A stretch of 64,000 nt of DNA from CAMNAO01 sp045605145 (GCA_045605145.1 JAZUPH010000080.1:1-64000); one strand, 5' to 3'; positions 51,096-60,397 are shown, counted from the stretch's first letter. A program made the numbers and translations. Notes: a model not told the origin generated them from the letters alone.

Positions 51096-52520
51096 ATGAT
51101 GAATCTTATTCGCAAGCTGTTTTCTGTTCTGTTCGGTGTGCGCGGCGCAGCCCCCACCGATGGAGACAGCATCGGCGCTATGTACAAGCGCCTTTTGATA
51201 ATTGCATGGCCCGCCGCCCTGGAAGGCCTGCTGCTGACCTTGATGAACTCTTTTGACACGATGATGGTGGGCACGCTGGGTGCCTCCGCCATCGCATCTG
51301 TCGGTCTGTGCGCACAGCCGCGAATGATTCTGCTGTTTGTGTCGCAGGCGCTGTGTACAGGCACCACCGCCGTCATTGCCCGCAGAAAGGGCGCCGGCAA
51401 TCAGGAGGCCGCCCTGTCCTGTCTGAAGCAGTCTCTGGCGATCATCACCGTTCTGGGTGTGCTGATGACTGTGGCGGGTTATTTCCTCGCCGAGCCGCTT
51501 CTTAAGCTGGCCGGTGCCAAAGAGGATACGCTGGGCGATGCGATGATTTATTTCCGCGTCATTTCAATGGCCTTTATTGCCAACTGCTGGGCACTGTGCA
51601 TCTGCGCGGCAATGCGCGGTATAGGAAAGACCCGCATCACCATGGTGGTGAATATGACCGCCAACGTGGTCAACGTATTTATGAACTACTGCCTTATCGG
51701 CGGTAATTTCGGCTTCCCCGCGCTGGGTGTACGGGGTGCGGCCATCGCCACCGCCATCGGCACCTGCGTTTCCGCGGTGATGGCCATTATCGTTGTGCTG
51801 CCCAAGGGAGGTTATCTCAGCCTTCGCCCCTTCGGCAGGCTTAAATTTGACCGTGCCACCATCAGCAGCCTTATCCACGTCGGTACGGGCACGATGGCAG
51901 AGTCGGTCTTCATGCGCATCGGTTTCCTTATCAACGGCCGCCTCATTGCCGGGGTCAGCACGGCGGCTTATGCCACCAATCAGGTGGTGCAGCAGGTGTC
52001 CTCCCTCACCTTCACCCTGGGCGACGGTGTTTCCTCCGCCTGCACATCTCTGGTCGGTCAGTCGCTGGGTGCGGAAAAGAAAGACAAAGCATTTACATAT
52101 GTCAAGGTGGCTCAGCGCTTGTCCGTGGTCATGTCCATCGGTCTTATGCTGTTTACCTTCTTCGGGCGCAAGTGGCTGCCCACACTGTTTTCCGACGATC
52201 AGGCTATAATCAACGGCGCATCCCTCAGCTTTATCGTGCTGCTGTTCGGCATCTATCCCCAGAATCTCCGCGTTATCTTCGCCGGCTGTCTGCGCGGCGC
52301 GGGCGATGTGCGCTATGTTGCGCTGGTATCGCTGATAAGTGTGGCAATCGTGCGCCCGGTGATGACATGGTTCTTCTGCTATCCCATGAATCAAATGTTC
52401 CCGGCTCTCCAGCTGGGTTTTGTCGGCTCGTGGCTGTCTTTCGTCATCGATGCCCTGGTGAGAGCCTCAATGCTCACCTGCAGGGTGAACAAAGGCAAGT
52501 GGGTGGACATCAAGCTGTAA
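51096..52520 (+). CDS. MATE-family multidrug or metabolite efflux transporter
   Basis: The 474-residue protein has about 12 membrane helices and the MATE pattern LIIAWPAALEGLLLTLMNS, VGTLGASAIASVGLCAQPR, FVSQALCTGTTAVIARRKGAG, and FALGDG-like LGDGVSSACTSLVGQSLGA. It exports cationic compounds using a Na+ or H+ gradient. The first two codons are both ATG; GGGAGGG precedes them. It is a single-gene unit with its own promoter and terminator. No regulator is adjacent and the substrate is unknown. Confidence 0.92.
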   Translation: MMNLIRKLFSVLFGVRGAAPTDGDSIGAMYKRLLIIAWPAALEGLLLTLMNSFDTMMVGTLGASAIASVGLCAQPRMILLFVSQALCTGTTAVIARRKGAGNQEAALSCLKQSLAIITVLGVLMTVAGYFLAEPLLKLAGAKEDTLGDAMIYFRVISMAFIANCWALCICAAMRGIGKTRITMVVNMTANVVNVFMNYCLIGGNFGFPALGVRGAAIATAIGTCVSAVMAIIVVLPKGGYLSLRPFGRLKFDRATISSLIHVGTGTMAESVFMRIGFLINGRLIAGVSTAAYATNQVVQQVSSLTFTLGDGVSSACTSLVGQSLGAEKKDKAFTYVKVAQRLSVVMSIGLMLFTFFGRKWLPTLFSDDQAIINGASLSFIVLLFGIYPQNLRVIFAGCLRGAGDVRYVALVSLISVAIVRPVMTWFFCYPMNQMFPALQLGFVGSWLSFVIDALVRASMLTCRVNKGKWVDIKL

Positions 52521-52540
52521 ACTTAACCGCGTAATTCAAA

Positions 52541-52567
52541 AGCCGATCAGCACATGGCTGATCGGCT
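52541..52567. terminator. Bidirectional terminator between MATE and ribF genes
   Basis: AGCCGATCAG and CTGATCGGCT form a perfect 10-bp stem with loop CACATGG. A TATTATTA run follows on the plus strand and TTTTGAATT on the minus strand, fitting both convergent genes. Confidence 0.85.
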
Positions 52568-52572
52568 TATTA

Positions 52573-53340
52573 TTATGCCTCGATATATCGCAAAAACTCC
52601 ACCGTAAGGCGGCTTGGGACGGGATCGATGCCCTCGCCGTAAAGGCGGCTGACCGTTCCGTTTTCGCCCACGCTGGTCACCGCGCCGCAGCTTGTGCCGT
52701 CGGCGGCAACAATTCGCGTTTCGTACACGCCCGCAAGGGGCAGCATGACACCGCTGTCCGGCAGGATGCGCACAACCGTACTGCCAACCACGCGCTCCAC
52801 CGTGGCGGTACCCGTCATGATATGGGGGTGGCCGAGGAATTTCTCCGCCTCCTCCGGCTCACCCTCGCTTAAAAGGTTACGAACAAGAGTCGAGCTGACC
52901 CGCTCGCCATGGAGCACCACCTCGTCAACGGCGTAAAAGGCAAGGCCGTTATCACGGCAAAAGGCGGCAATCATGTCTGCATTACCGGCACCGCCTTTAC
53001 CGAAGCGGAAATCGTAACCGCAGACGAAGCCTTGGGCCTCATATTCACTCAACAGGCGATGGATAAAATCCTCAGCCGGGGTATTCATCATCTGTCTGTC
53101 AAAGGGCAGGACGATAATGTCATCTACCCCATAAATACTCTCAATAAGGCGGCAGCGATCCTCAACACCGGTCAGCGTCTGAGCGGCGGAGCCACGCACC
53201 TGAGAAAGAGGGTATGAATCAAAAGTAAGCACCGACGGGGTGCAGCCGCTTTCGGCAGCCAACTGTTTTGTGCGTTCTATCAGCGCACCGTGGCCCAGAT
53301 GCACGCCGTCAAAAAAGCCAAGGGCAACGATTCGTTTCAT
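52573..53340 (-). CDS. ribF: RibF with degenerate riboflavin-kinase half
   Basis: RibF normally carries an FMN adenylyltransferase and a riboflavin kinase. In this 255-residue protein (usual about 310) the adenylyltransferase half is intact: LGFFDGVHLGHGAL, the FVCGYDFRFGKGGAGN segment and VSSTLVRNLL. The second half (from FLGHPHIMTG, about 168) lacks the GFPTAN metal- and ATP-binding motif, reading RVVGSTVVRI there, and the region with the catalytic Glu is missing. It should still make FAD from FMN, but kinase activity is doubtful. The start at 53340 overlaps the truB stop (TGATG). Confidence 0.85.
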   Translation of the reverse strand: MKRIVALGFFDGVHLGHGALIERTKQLAAESGCTPSVLTFDSYPLSQVRGSAAQTLTGVEDRCRLIESIYGVDDIIVLPFDRQMMNTPAEDFIHRLLSEYEAQGFVCGYDFRFGKGGAGNADMIAAFCRDNGLAFYAVDEVVLHGERVSSTLVRNLLSEGEPEEAEKFLGHPHIMTGTATVERVVGSTVVRILPDSGVMLPLAGVYETRIVAADGTSCGAVTSVGENGTVSRLYGEGIDPVPSRLTVEFLRYIEA

Positions 53341-54215
53341 CACTGTACCTCAAAAAAACTCTTAACTGTTTTAATATATTTGCCGTCAGCCTCACCCAGC
53401 ATGAGGAAGCTGCCGTCGGCACCGTAGACCCGGTATCTGCCGGGTTGGCCGTCAAAGCTCCAGGCAACGCCGTTGCGGGTCTTGCGTTCCTGTGCGGCAT
53501 TTGCTGTCACTATGGGCAGGGCGGAAAAAACGGTATCCACGCCGCGAAGCATAGTCTCCGCCTCTCCCCTTTCGGCGGCGGCGAGGACAGCTTCAAGGCT
53601 GACCGCGTCGTCAAGGCCGTAGGCGCCGGCCTGTACGCGGCGCAGTGAGCACATACAGCCGCCGCAGCCCAGCGCCGCGCCGATATCGTGGCAGAGGGTG
53701 CGGATATATGTACCCTTTGAGCAGGCAATGCGCAGCATATACGCGCCGTCGGCACTCCTGCCCTCATAAGTGAGGGAATATATCTCTATCTTTCTTGGCT
53801 TGCGCTCCACCTCCACCCCTTTGCGGGCAAGTGAGTAGAGGGTCTGTCCGCCGATCTTCACCGCAGAGTACATGGGCGGAATCTGCTCCTGTGGACCGGT
53901 GAAGCCGGTCAGGACAGAGCGCAGCTCATCCTCGGTAAAGCTGACTTCATTTTGCTGCAAAACCGTGCCGGTGCTGTCTTGGGTGTCGGTGATGACACCG
54001 GGCATGAAGCCGGCAACGTACTCTTTGCGGGCGTTTTCGATAAACTCGGCCGCCCTTGTGGCGCGGCCTACAAATATGGGCAGCACGCCGGTGGCCATGG
54101 GGTCAAGGGTGCCGCCGTGACCGATGCGTTTTTCACGCAGCGCACCGCGCAGCTTGGCCACCACATCGTGGCTCGTCCAGCCGGCGGGCTTGTCGATGAT
54201 GATAATGCCGTTCAC
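53340..54215 (-). CDS. truB: tRNA pseudouridine55 synthase TruB
   Basis: TruB makes pseudouridine 55 in the T loop of tRNAs. The 291 residues start MNGIIIIDKPAGWTSHDVV, followed by IGHGGTLDPMATGVLPI with the catalytic Asp, GVITDTQDSTG, and SKGTYIRTLCHDIG. The start is GTG at 54215, sharing bases with the nrnA stop (GTGA), and the ribF start overlaps its stop. It belongs to the infB-type operon. Confidence 0.95.
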   Translation of the reverse strand: MNGIIIIDKPAGWTSHDVVAKLRGALREKRIGHGGTLDPMATGVLPIFVGRATRAAEFIENARKEYVAGFMPGVITDTQDSTGTVLQQNEVSFTEDELRSVLTGFTGPQEQIPPMYSAVKIGGQTLYSLARKGVEVERKPRKIEIYSLTYEGRSADGAYMLRIACSKGTYIRTLCHDIGAALGCGGCMCSLRRVQAGAYGLDDAVSLEAVLAAAERGEAETMLRGVDTVFSALPIVTANAAQERKTRNGVAWSFDGQPGRYRVYGADGSFLMLGEADGKYIKTVKSFFEVQ

Positions 54216-55177
54216 TGCCCAAGCACCTCAGCCGCGGCAGCCTGGATTAGGCGGACGGCAGTTTCGGGGTCGGTGTCCGGCTCACACCCGGCGGCACCTG
54301 CATGACCGCCGCCGCCGAATTTCGCGCACAGCTGGGAGGCGTTGAAGCCGCCGCTGCTGCGCACAGAGACCTTGCAGCCCTGGGCCTTCTCGCGCACGAG
54401 CACGCCGCAAACCACGCCCTCAACCTGGCTGACGATGGAGGAAATGTTGTCCATGTCATCCTCGGTGGCGCCGGTGCGGACAAGATCGTCAAGGGTAAGA
54501 ACGGCAACGGCAACCTTACCGCCGGAGGAAAAGCGCACAGAGCCCATTATGGCGGCCTCAACCGCCACACGGCGTGGGCTTTTCACTTCAAAGAGCATCC
54601 GGTTCAAGGAAACATTGTCCGCACCGGCGTACACCAGTTTCGCGCCCACTTCAAGGCTGCGGGCTGTGGTATTGGCCTGACGGAAGCAGCCGGTGTCGGT
54701 GCTGACGGCAATGTAAAGCAGATTCGCCAGCTCTTTATCCACGGTACAGCCCATGGCCGTAGCGATGGCATAAATAAGCTCACCGCAGGAGGCGCTGTCC
54801 CCCTCAAGGTAAAGCATATCGGCATAAGCCTCGTGTGAGCCGTGGTGGTCAATGGCAAGGGCAACGCGGTCAAGATACTCTTCCGCTCCCTTGGGGAACA
54901 TACCGGGCGCGGCCATATCCACGGACAGGACGGTTTGCGCCGCATATACCTGCGGGGCGAGGTAGGCCGCCGCAAAGGGGGCGTAGCGGGGGGTTATCTC
55001 CGGATTGGGGTAGATATAGGCGGTCTTGCCCAACTGACGCAGGGCGCGCACAAGGCCGCAGGCGCTGCCGATGGCGTCGCCGTCAGGGCGCTTGTGGGTC
55101 AAAACCAGAAAGCCGTCCCGCTCACGGAGCCAGACGGCTGTCTCTTCACAGGTCATGGATATGACGCTTTTACTCAT
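54212..55177 (-). CDS. nrnA: DHH-family nanoRNase/pAp phosphatase NrnA-like
   Basis: NrnA degrades nanoRNAs and pAp. The 321-residue protein has the DHH motifs VLTHKRPDGDAIGSACGL and ALAIDHHGSHEAYA, and a DHHA1 domain ending in CAKFGGGGHAGAAGC. It lies between rbfA and truB, its classic place in Firmicutes. The start at 55177 lies behind GAGGAAG and overlaps the rbfA stop by 8 bases; a longer frame runs into rbfA. Confidence 0.93.
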   Translation of the reverse strand: MSKSVISMTCEETAVWLRERDGFLVLTHKRPDGDAIGSACGLVRALRQLGKTAYIYPNPEITPRYAPFAAAYLAPQVYAAQTVLSVDMAAPGMFPKGAEEYLDRVALAIDHHGSHEAYADMLYLEGDSASCGELIYAIATAMGCTVDKELANLLYIAVSTDTGCFRQANTTARSLEVGAKLVYAGADNVSLNRMLFEVKSPRRVAVEAAIMGSVRFSSGGKVAVAVLTLDDLVRTGATEDDMDNISSIVSQVEGVVCGVLVREKAQGCKVSVRSSGGFNASQLCAKFGGGGHAGAAGCEPDTDPETAVRLIQAAAAEVLGQ

Positions 55178-55544
55178 CTTCATCTTCCTCAGGCTCTGCA
55201 GGACGAATATCAAGGCTTGCAATAATGCTGTTGATGTGGGCGCCGGTCTGGATGGAAGTGTCAAGCACAAAGTCCAGTTCGGGCGTGTTGCGCAGCTGAA
55301 GACGGCGGGCAAGCTCTTTCCTGATCCAGCCGTTGGCGGCGCGCAGACCGCGGCGCAGCTCTTTCTCGCTCTCAAGGCCGAGAATGCTGATATAAACCTT
55401 GCAATAGCTCAGATCCTTGCTGGCGTCGACGCCGGTAACGGTTACCAGACCCTGCTGCACGCGTGGATCCTTTACTTCACGGATGATGTTGGCAATAGAG
55501 GCGGCGATGTCACTGTTGACGCGCCCCATTCTGTTGGATGCCAT
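55170..55544 (-). CDS. rbfA: Ribosome-binding factor A
   Basis: RbfA is a 30S-maturation and cold-shock factor. The 124-residue protein has NRMGRVNSDIAASIANIIREVKDPR and VTVTGVDASKDLSYCKVYISILG, then LRLRNTPELDFVLDTSIQ-type segments, ending in an acidic tail. GGAG precedes the ATG. The infB-rbfA gap of about 84 bases holds two hairpins. Confidence 0.96.
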   Translation of the reverse strand: MASNRMGRVNSDIAASIANIIREVKDPRVQQGLVTVTGVDASKDLSYCKVYISILGLESEKELRRGLRAANGWIRKELARRLQLRNTPELDFVLDTSIQTGAHINSIIASLDIRPAEPEEDEDE

Positions 55545-55560
55545 GGTGTTACTCCATTCT

Positions 55561-55613
55561 GCCGCAATGCGGCACTATATCATTGTGCCGATAGCGCACG
55601 GGGCGCTATCGGC
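55561..55613 (-). other. Tandem hairpins in the infB-rbfA gap
   Basis: A perfect 11-bp stem, GCCGATAGCGC with GCGCTATCGGC (55587-55613), is followed on the minus strand by a second one, GCCGC with GCGGC (55561-55573). There is no U-run after either on the minus strand, so they are probably RNA-processing or stability structures, not terminators. Confidence 0.6.
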
Positions 55614-55628
55614 CTTGTGTTTTGGGAT

Positions 55629-58055
55629 TTACTGAATGATCTGCTCCTGAGTGAAGGCCTCAAGGATGTCGCCCTCTTTAATGTCGTTAAACTTGGCGAC
55701 CTGCATGCCGCACTCATAGCCGGTGGCGACTTCACGCACGTCATCCTTAAAGCGGCGCAGGCTCTCCAGCTCGCCCTCGTGGACGACGATGCCGTCACGG
55801 ACAACGCGAATGCCGCAGCTGCGCTGGATCTTACCCTCACGGACGTAGCAGCCGCAGACGGTGCCGACCTTGGAGACGTGGTACACCACGCGAACCTCGG
55901 CATGGCCAAGGACCACTTCGCGGAACTTGGGCGCAAGCATACCCTTCATAGCGGCCTGGATCTCGTTAATGCAGTCGTAGATGACGCGGTACATACGCAG
56001 GTCAACCTTGCTGCGCTCAGCGCTTTCACGGGCGGCAGAGTCGGGACGGACATTGAAGCCGACGATGATTGCGTCAGATGTGGAGGCCAGCATAACATCG
56101 GTCTCTTTGATGGCGCCGACGCCGGAGTGGATGACACGGACGCGGACCTCTTCATTGGTCAGCTTCTCAAGAGAGGCCTTGACAGCCTCGGCAGAGCCCT
56201 GAACGTCGGCCTTGACGATGACATTCAGCTCTTTGAGATTACCCTCCTGGATCTGGGCAAACAGATCGTCAAGGGAGATCTTGCGGGCGGGGGCGTTTGC
56301 AGCCAGCTTCTGCTCGGCCTTGCGCTGCTCGGCCAGTTCACGGGCCATACGCTCATCGGCGACCACGTTGAAGACGTCGCCTGCGTTGGGCACCTCGGAC
56401 ATGCCGGCGACCTCAACAGGGACGGAGGGTCCCGCCTCGGTAACGCGGCGGCCCTTATCATCGGTCATAACACGGACGCGGCCGACACAGGTGCCGGCGA
56501 TAATGATATCGCCCTGCTTCAGGGTGCCGTTCTGCACCAGAACGGTCATTATGGGGCCGCGGCCCTTATCCAGGCGAGCCTCGATAACCGTGCCCTTGGC
56601 GGGGCGGTTGGGGTTGGCCTTCAGCTCAAGCATCTCGGCGGAGATGGCGATGTTCTCCAAAAGATTGTCAACGCCCATGCCGGTCTTGGCGGAAATGGGG
56701 CAGACGATGGTGTCACCGCCCCACTCTTCGGGGACGAGATCGTACTCGGTAAGCTGCTGCTTGATGCGCTCGGGAGAGGCGCCGGGTATATCCATCTTGT
56801 TGACGGCAACGATGACAGGGATACCGGCGGCCTTCGCATGGCTGATAGACTCAACCGTCTGGGGCATGATGCCGTCGTCAGCGGCGACCATCAGGATGGC
56901 AAGGTCGGTGACCATGGCGCCGCGGGCGCGCATGGTGGTAAAGGCCTCATGGCCCGGGGTGTCAAGGAAGGTGATGGGGCTGTCGCCGATCTGAGTGCGG
57001 TAAGCGCCGATATGCTGGGTAATTCCGCCGGCCTCACCTGCTGCAACGCTGGCGTTGCGGATACGGTCAAGCAGAGAGGTCTTGCCGTGGTCAACGTGAC
57101 CCATGACAACAACGACGGGGGCGCGGGGCTCCAGATCGGCCTCGTTATCCACGCTGTCATCGATGAGCTTCTCTTCGATGGTGACGACTACTTCTTTTTC
57201 AACCTTGCAGCCCAGCTCCATAGCGACGAGGGCGGCGGTGTCGTAGTCAATGATCTCGCTCAGGCTGGCCATGACACCCAGCTTTATAAGCTGGCGAACC
57301 ACTTCGGAGCCGGTCTTCTTCATACGGGAAGCAAGCTCGCCAACGCTGATCTCATCAGGGATCTGCACCTTGACGGGGGCCTTCTTGGCAACCTCAAGCT
57401 GCAGCTTCTGCATTCTGTCGCGCTCGGACTGGCGGCGCTTGATGCTGTTGGCGGGAGCCTTGCTGTTGTTCTGGTTCTTCTTGGTGAACTTCTCCTTGCC
57501 CTGTCTCATGTTCTGGGCGCGCTCGGGCACCAGATCCTCAATGCGCTCATCGTACTTGTCGATGTTGATGGTGACGCCGGAGGTGTCCACAACGCGCTTC
57601 TGGGGCAGTGCACGGGGAGTGTGGGGCTTGTCGGCCTTGGGCTTCGCCTGCTGCTGAGCCGGCTGCTGATTTGCCTGCTGATTGGTCTGCTGGGCAGGCT
57701 TCTTCTGGGGCGCAGACTGCTGCGGCTGCTTTGCGCCGGACTGGGGTCTGGTCTGGGCCGCGGGCTGCTGTGCCTTGCCGTCCTTCTTCTCAGCCTGAGC
57801 GGGCTGCTTGGGCGCAGTCTCAGCCTTCTCGGCAGGAGCGGGCTTGGCGGGCACTTCGTACACCTCGGCAAGGCTCGCCATCTGATGCTTCTGGGTGAGG
57901 CTTTCGAAAATCAGATTAAGCTCATCATCCTCCAGCACCTTCATATAACTTTTCGGTGCCTCGGCATATTTCGCCAGAATGGCGGAAACATCCTTTGTGG
58001 TTATACCGAAATCCTTAGCCACCTCGTTAACTCTGTATTTTACCAGTGTAGCCAT
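55629..58055 (-). CDS. infB: Translation initiation factor IF-2
   Basis: IF-2 recruits fMet-tRNA and drives subunit joining. The 808-residue protein has two IF2N modules (1-55 and about 230-280) separated by a Gln/Pro/Ala-rich linker (75-150), and the G domain with [15 protein letters not shown] (GHVDHGKT at 319-326), DTPGHEAF and VNKMD. Domains II, III and IV follow. Length is normal. AAGGAGG precedes the ATG. The Gln-rich linker is compositionally odd but common in IF-2. Confidence 0.98.
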   Translation of the reverse strand: MATLVKYRVNEVAKDFGITTKDVSAILAKYAEAPKSYMKVLEDDELNLIFESLTQKHQMASLAEVYEVPAKPAPAEKAETAPKQPAQAEKKDGKAQQPAAQTRPQSGAKQPQQSAPQKKPAQQTNQQANQQPAQQQAKPKADKPHTPRALPQKRVVDTSGVTINIDKYDERIEDLVPERAQNMRQGKEKFTKKNQNNSKAPANSIKRRQSERDRMQKLQLEVAKKAPVKVQIPDEISVGELASRMKKTGSEVVRQLIKLGVMASLSEIIDYDTAALVAMELGCKVEKEVVVTIEEKLIDDSVDNEADLEPRAPVVVVMGHVDHGKTSLLDRIRNASVAAGEAGGITQHIGAYRTQIGDSPITFLDTPGHEAFTTMRARGAMVTDLAILMVAADDGIMPQTVESISHAKAAGIPVIVAVNKMDIPGASPERIKQQLTEYDLVPEEWGGDTIVCPISAKTGMGVDNLLENIAISAEMLELKANPNRPAKGTVIEARLDKGRGPIMTVLVQNGTLKQGDIIIAGTCVGRVRVMTDDKGRRVTEAGPSVPVEVAGMSEVPNAGDVFNVVADERMARELAEQRKAEQKLAANAPARKISLDDLFAQIQEGNLKELNVIVKADVQGSAEAVKASLEKLTNEEVRVRVIHSGVGAIKETDVMLASTSDAIIVGFNVRPDSAARESAERSKVDLRMYRVIYDCINEIQAAMKGMLAPKFREVVLGHAEVRVVYHVSKVGTVCGCYVREGKIQRSCGIRVVRDGIVVHEGELESLRRFKDDVREVATGYECGMQVAKFNDIKEGDILEAFTQEQIIQ

Positions 58056-58106
58056 ATATCAGTCCTCCTTGCCTGTGTCACTTCGTTTATCCTGTCATGT
58101 GCCGCC

Positions 58107-58439
58107 CTATTTCTGCGGCGGGGTATTGTCCTGTTTATATTTCTCAATTTTGCCGCTGAGCATTTTTGCAAAGCCGGCATCGGTCACGGCGGCGATGGAC
58201 ACGGTACTAAGTCCCAGGGCGCCGCCCAAATCGTATTTACTGCAGTCAAGCTCAAGCACCGGGGCGCCGCAAAGCTCTTCAATCTGGCGGGCCCTTTTGA
58301 CGGTGGATGCACCGGCATCGGCCGTAAGCAGCACCAACTTCACCTTGCCGCCCCTTGCGGCGGTGCGGACGGTGTCCTCCCCGCTCAGAAGCGCGCCGGC
58401 GGCCTTGGCCAGACCCATACTGCGCAGAATGTTACGCAT
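58107..58439 (-). CDS. ylxQ: L7Ae-family ribosomal protein-like YlxQ
   Basis: The 110-residue protein has an L7Ae/YbxF-type RNA-binding fold: ILRSMGLAKAAGALLSGEDTV, KLVLLTADAGASTVKRARQIEEL, and VLELDCSKYDLGGALG. It binds kink-turn RNAs in relatives. Two in-frame ATGs lie at 58445 and 58439; GGAG is properly spaced for the second, which overlaps the ylxR stop by 8 bases. It lies just before infB. Confidence 0.9.
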   Translation of the reverse strand: MRNILRSMGLAKAAGALLSGEDTVRTAARGGKVKLVLLTADAGASTVKRARQIEELCGAPVLELDCSKYDLGGALGLSTVSIAAVTDAGFAKMLSGKIEKYKQDNTPPQK

Positions 58440-58701
58440 CGTCATTCTCCATCTGTCCGGCCAGAGTATCGTAAATCTCCGGCGGGAACTTCACTTCCAG
58501 TGCCCTCTCCAGCGCGTGGGACTTGATGGCCTTTTTAAGGCACTGGGCATCACGGCACACATAGGCGCCGCGCCCGGGCTTCTTGCCCCGTGTGTCCACG
58601 CTCAGTTCCCCTTCGGGTGAGCGCACAACGCGTACAAGCTCAATCTTCGGCTTCATCTCACGGCAGCCGGTACACTGCCGCATGGGTATCTTCTTGGGCA
58701 T
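58432..58701 (-). CDS. ylxR: YlxR, nucleic-acid-binding protein of the nusA operon
   Basis: The 89-residue basic protein has the YlxR signature MRQCTGCREMKPKIELVRVV near the start and RGKKPGRGAYVCRDAQC later, with CxxC pairs. YlxR binds RNA or nucleoid DNA and interacts with RNase P in Bacillus. It starts two bases after the nusA stop. Confidence 0.94.
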   Translation of the reverse strand: MPKKIPMRQCTGCREMKPKIELVRVVRSPEGELSVDTRGKKPGRGAYVCRDAQCLKKAIKSHALERALEVKFPPEIYDTLAGQMENDDA

Positions 58702-58703
58702 AA

Positions 58704-59756
58704 TTATGCCCTGCTTTCCGGACGGATATCGATCTTATATCCGGTAAGTTTGGCGGCCAGGCGCACGTTCTGCCCCTCTTTGCCGATGGCCAGGGAGAGC
58801 TGATTGTCCGGTACGACGACGGAGCAGCTCTTACCCTCGTCGGCGAGGGTGACGCTGATAACATCAGCCGGTGCAAGGGCGGCGGCGACGAACTGGGCCG
58901 CGTCCTCACTCCACTTGACGATGTCGATCTTCTCACCGCGAAGCTCATTGACGATGGCGCTGACACGGCCGCCCTTGGGACCTACGCAGGCGCCGATAGG
59001 CTCAACCGCGGGGTCGGAGCTGTAAACGGCCATCTTGGTGCGGCTGCCGGCTTCGCGGGCAATGCTCTTGATCTCGACAGTGCCGTCAAAGATCTCGGGC
59101 ACCTCAAGCTCGAACAGGCGCTTGATGAGGCCGGGGTGTGTGCGGGAGATGAATACCTGGGGTCCGCGGCGCACCTCAACCACATATACTTTAATGTGGC
59201 TGCCAACAGTCAGCACCTCACCGGGGATGCTTTCACCGGCGGGAAGAGTGGCCTCGGTATACTCGGAATTGGAATTGATCTTGATGGTCACAGCGCCGGT
59301 GCGGTCGTCAACGATGGAGACAACGCCGGTGAGGATCTCATGGGTCTTGGAGGTGAACTCATCATAGACGATGCTGCGCTCAGCCTCACGGATGCCCTGA
59401 ATGATGACCTGCTTTGCGGCCTGGGCTGCGATGCGTCCGAACTTCTTGGTGTCCACGGGTACATTTACCACATCACCGATGCCGGCCTTCTTATTGAACT
59501 TCTTCGCCTCATCAATGCTAAGCTCGATAGCGGGGTTCTCCTTAAGCTCCACCACGGTCTTCTGGATGTACATCTGGATGGTCTTCTTGGTTTCATCCAC
59601 ATTGACCACAACATACTCCTCAGCCTGGGGATTATCCTTGCGCAGGGCGGCAAGCAGAGCCTGACGGATGCGCTCGATCATGTACTCTCTGGGGATACCC
59701 TTTTCCTTTTCAATCGCGTAAATTGCCTCGAAGAAGTCGGCGTTCATGGCACTCAT
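58704..59756 (-). CDS. nusA: Transcription termination/antitermination factor NusA
   Basis: NusA binds RNA polymerase and nascent RNA to affect pausing and termination. The 350 residues contain the N-terminal polymerase-binding domain (1-125, MNADFFEAIYAIEKEKGI), an S1 domain (130-200, GSHIKVYVVEVRRGPQVFISRTH), and two KH domains (GACVGPKGGRVSAIVNEL and LSLAIGKEGQNVRLAAKLTG). The C-terminal acidic repeats of proteobacterial NusA are absent, as usual in Firmicutes. AGGTAGAAAA precedes the ATG at 59756; an earlier frame start is unsupported. Confidence 0.97.
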   Translation of the reverse strand: MSAMNADFFEAIYAIEKEKGIPREYMIERIRQALLAALRKDNPQAEEYVVVNVDETKKTIQMYIQKTVVELKENPAIELSIDEAKKFNKKAGIGDVVNVPVDTKKFGRIAAQAAKQVIIQGIREAERSIVYDEFTSKTHEILTGVVSIVDDRTGAVTIKINSNSEYTEATLPAGESIPGEVLTVGSHIKVYVVEVRRGPQVFISRTHPGLIKRLFELEVPEIFDGTVEIKSIAREAGSRTKMAVYSSDPAVEPIGACVGPKGGRVSAIVNELRGEKIDIVKWSEDAAQFVAAALAPADVISVTLADEGKSCSVVVPDNQLSLAIGKEGQNVRLAAKLTGYKIDIRPESRA

Positions 59757-59802
59757 TTTTCTACCTGTCCTTTCGGTGATCCTATAATACTTATTCTCTG
59801 AT

Positions 59803-60261
59803 TTAAAACTCAATGCGCAGCCTTACGCCGGCATATTCTTTCTTCTGGAAGGTGATCTGGTCACCGTTATCCGCGGTGATGGTCACGACCCCGTCGGCAT
59901 AGCCGCTGAGCTTGCCAACATACTCGCGGCGCCCGTCCCTGGGTGAGTACAGCTTGACGGTAACAGCGCTGCCCATATAGCGCTCAAAATCACCGGGGCG
60001 CTTGAGCGCGCGCTCAAGTCCGGGGGAGCCAACCTCAAACACATAGCTGTCGGGCACAGGATCCTCACGGTCGAGGATCGGGTCAAGAGCGCGGCTTACG
60101 GCCTCACAATCGTCGATACCCACGCCGCCCTCTTTATCGATGAACACGCGCAGATAGTATGTGCCGGCCTCTTTGACATACTCAACATCCCACAGCTCAC
60201 AGCCGGCGGCAGCAACCACAGGCTCAGCCAGTTTTGCAACAGTATCGGTTACTTTACTCAT
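59803..60261 (-). CDS. rimP: Ribosome maturation factor RimP
   Basis: RimP helps early 30S assembly. The 152-residue protein has GCELWDVEYVKEAGTYYLRVFIDKEGG, then EDPVPDSYVFEVGSPGLERALK, the defining segment of the family. It is the first gene of the operon; GGGAG precedes the ATG. An intrinsic terminator sits in the leader just upstream. Confidence 0.96.
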   Translation of the reverse strand: MSKVTDTVAKLAEPVVAAAGCELWDVEYVKEAGTYYLRVFIDKEGGVGIDDCEAVSRALDPILDREDPVPDSYVFEVGSPGLERALKRPGDFERYMGSAVTVKLYSPRDGRREYVGKLSGYADGVVTITADNGDQITFQKKEYAGVRLRIEF

Positions 60262-60289
60262 AATTCACTCCCGGATTGGGCCAAATGGC

Positions 60290-60317
60290 CAAACAAAAAG
60301 AGTGGGGTGACCCACTC
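60290..60317 (-). terminator. Attenuator terminator in the rimP-nusA leader
   Basis: On the minus strand GAGTGGG, loop TCAC and CCCACTC are followed by TTTTTGTTT, a perfect intrinsic terminator about 30 bases before the rimP ATG and about 50 bases after the predicted transcription start. A second small hairpin, GGCCATTTGGCC, follows. A terminator inside the leader means the operon is attenuated. Confidence 0.85.
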
Positions 60318-60368
60318 GCCTCAGCGGACTGTGCCGCAGCAACGATGAACTTAAAGCTCTCTACAGCT

Positions 60369-60397
60369 AATATAACACCTTTTGCTCCGCTTTGCAA
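60369..60397 (-). promoter_or_regulatory. Promoter of the rimP-nusA-infB operon
   Basis: TTGCAA (60397-60392), 17 bases and TATATT (60374-60369) lie on the minus strand, about 110 bases before rimP. Confidence 0.85.

Noticed and set aside
55071..58526. A 1151-codon open frame on the plus strand opposite infB and neighbours
   Set aside because: It lies antisense to rbfA, infB and ylxQ, whose products are unmistakable. The low-complexity Leu/Gly-rich product reflects GC-rich codon use on the other strand, and no ribosome-binding site or family match supports it.
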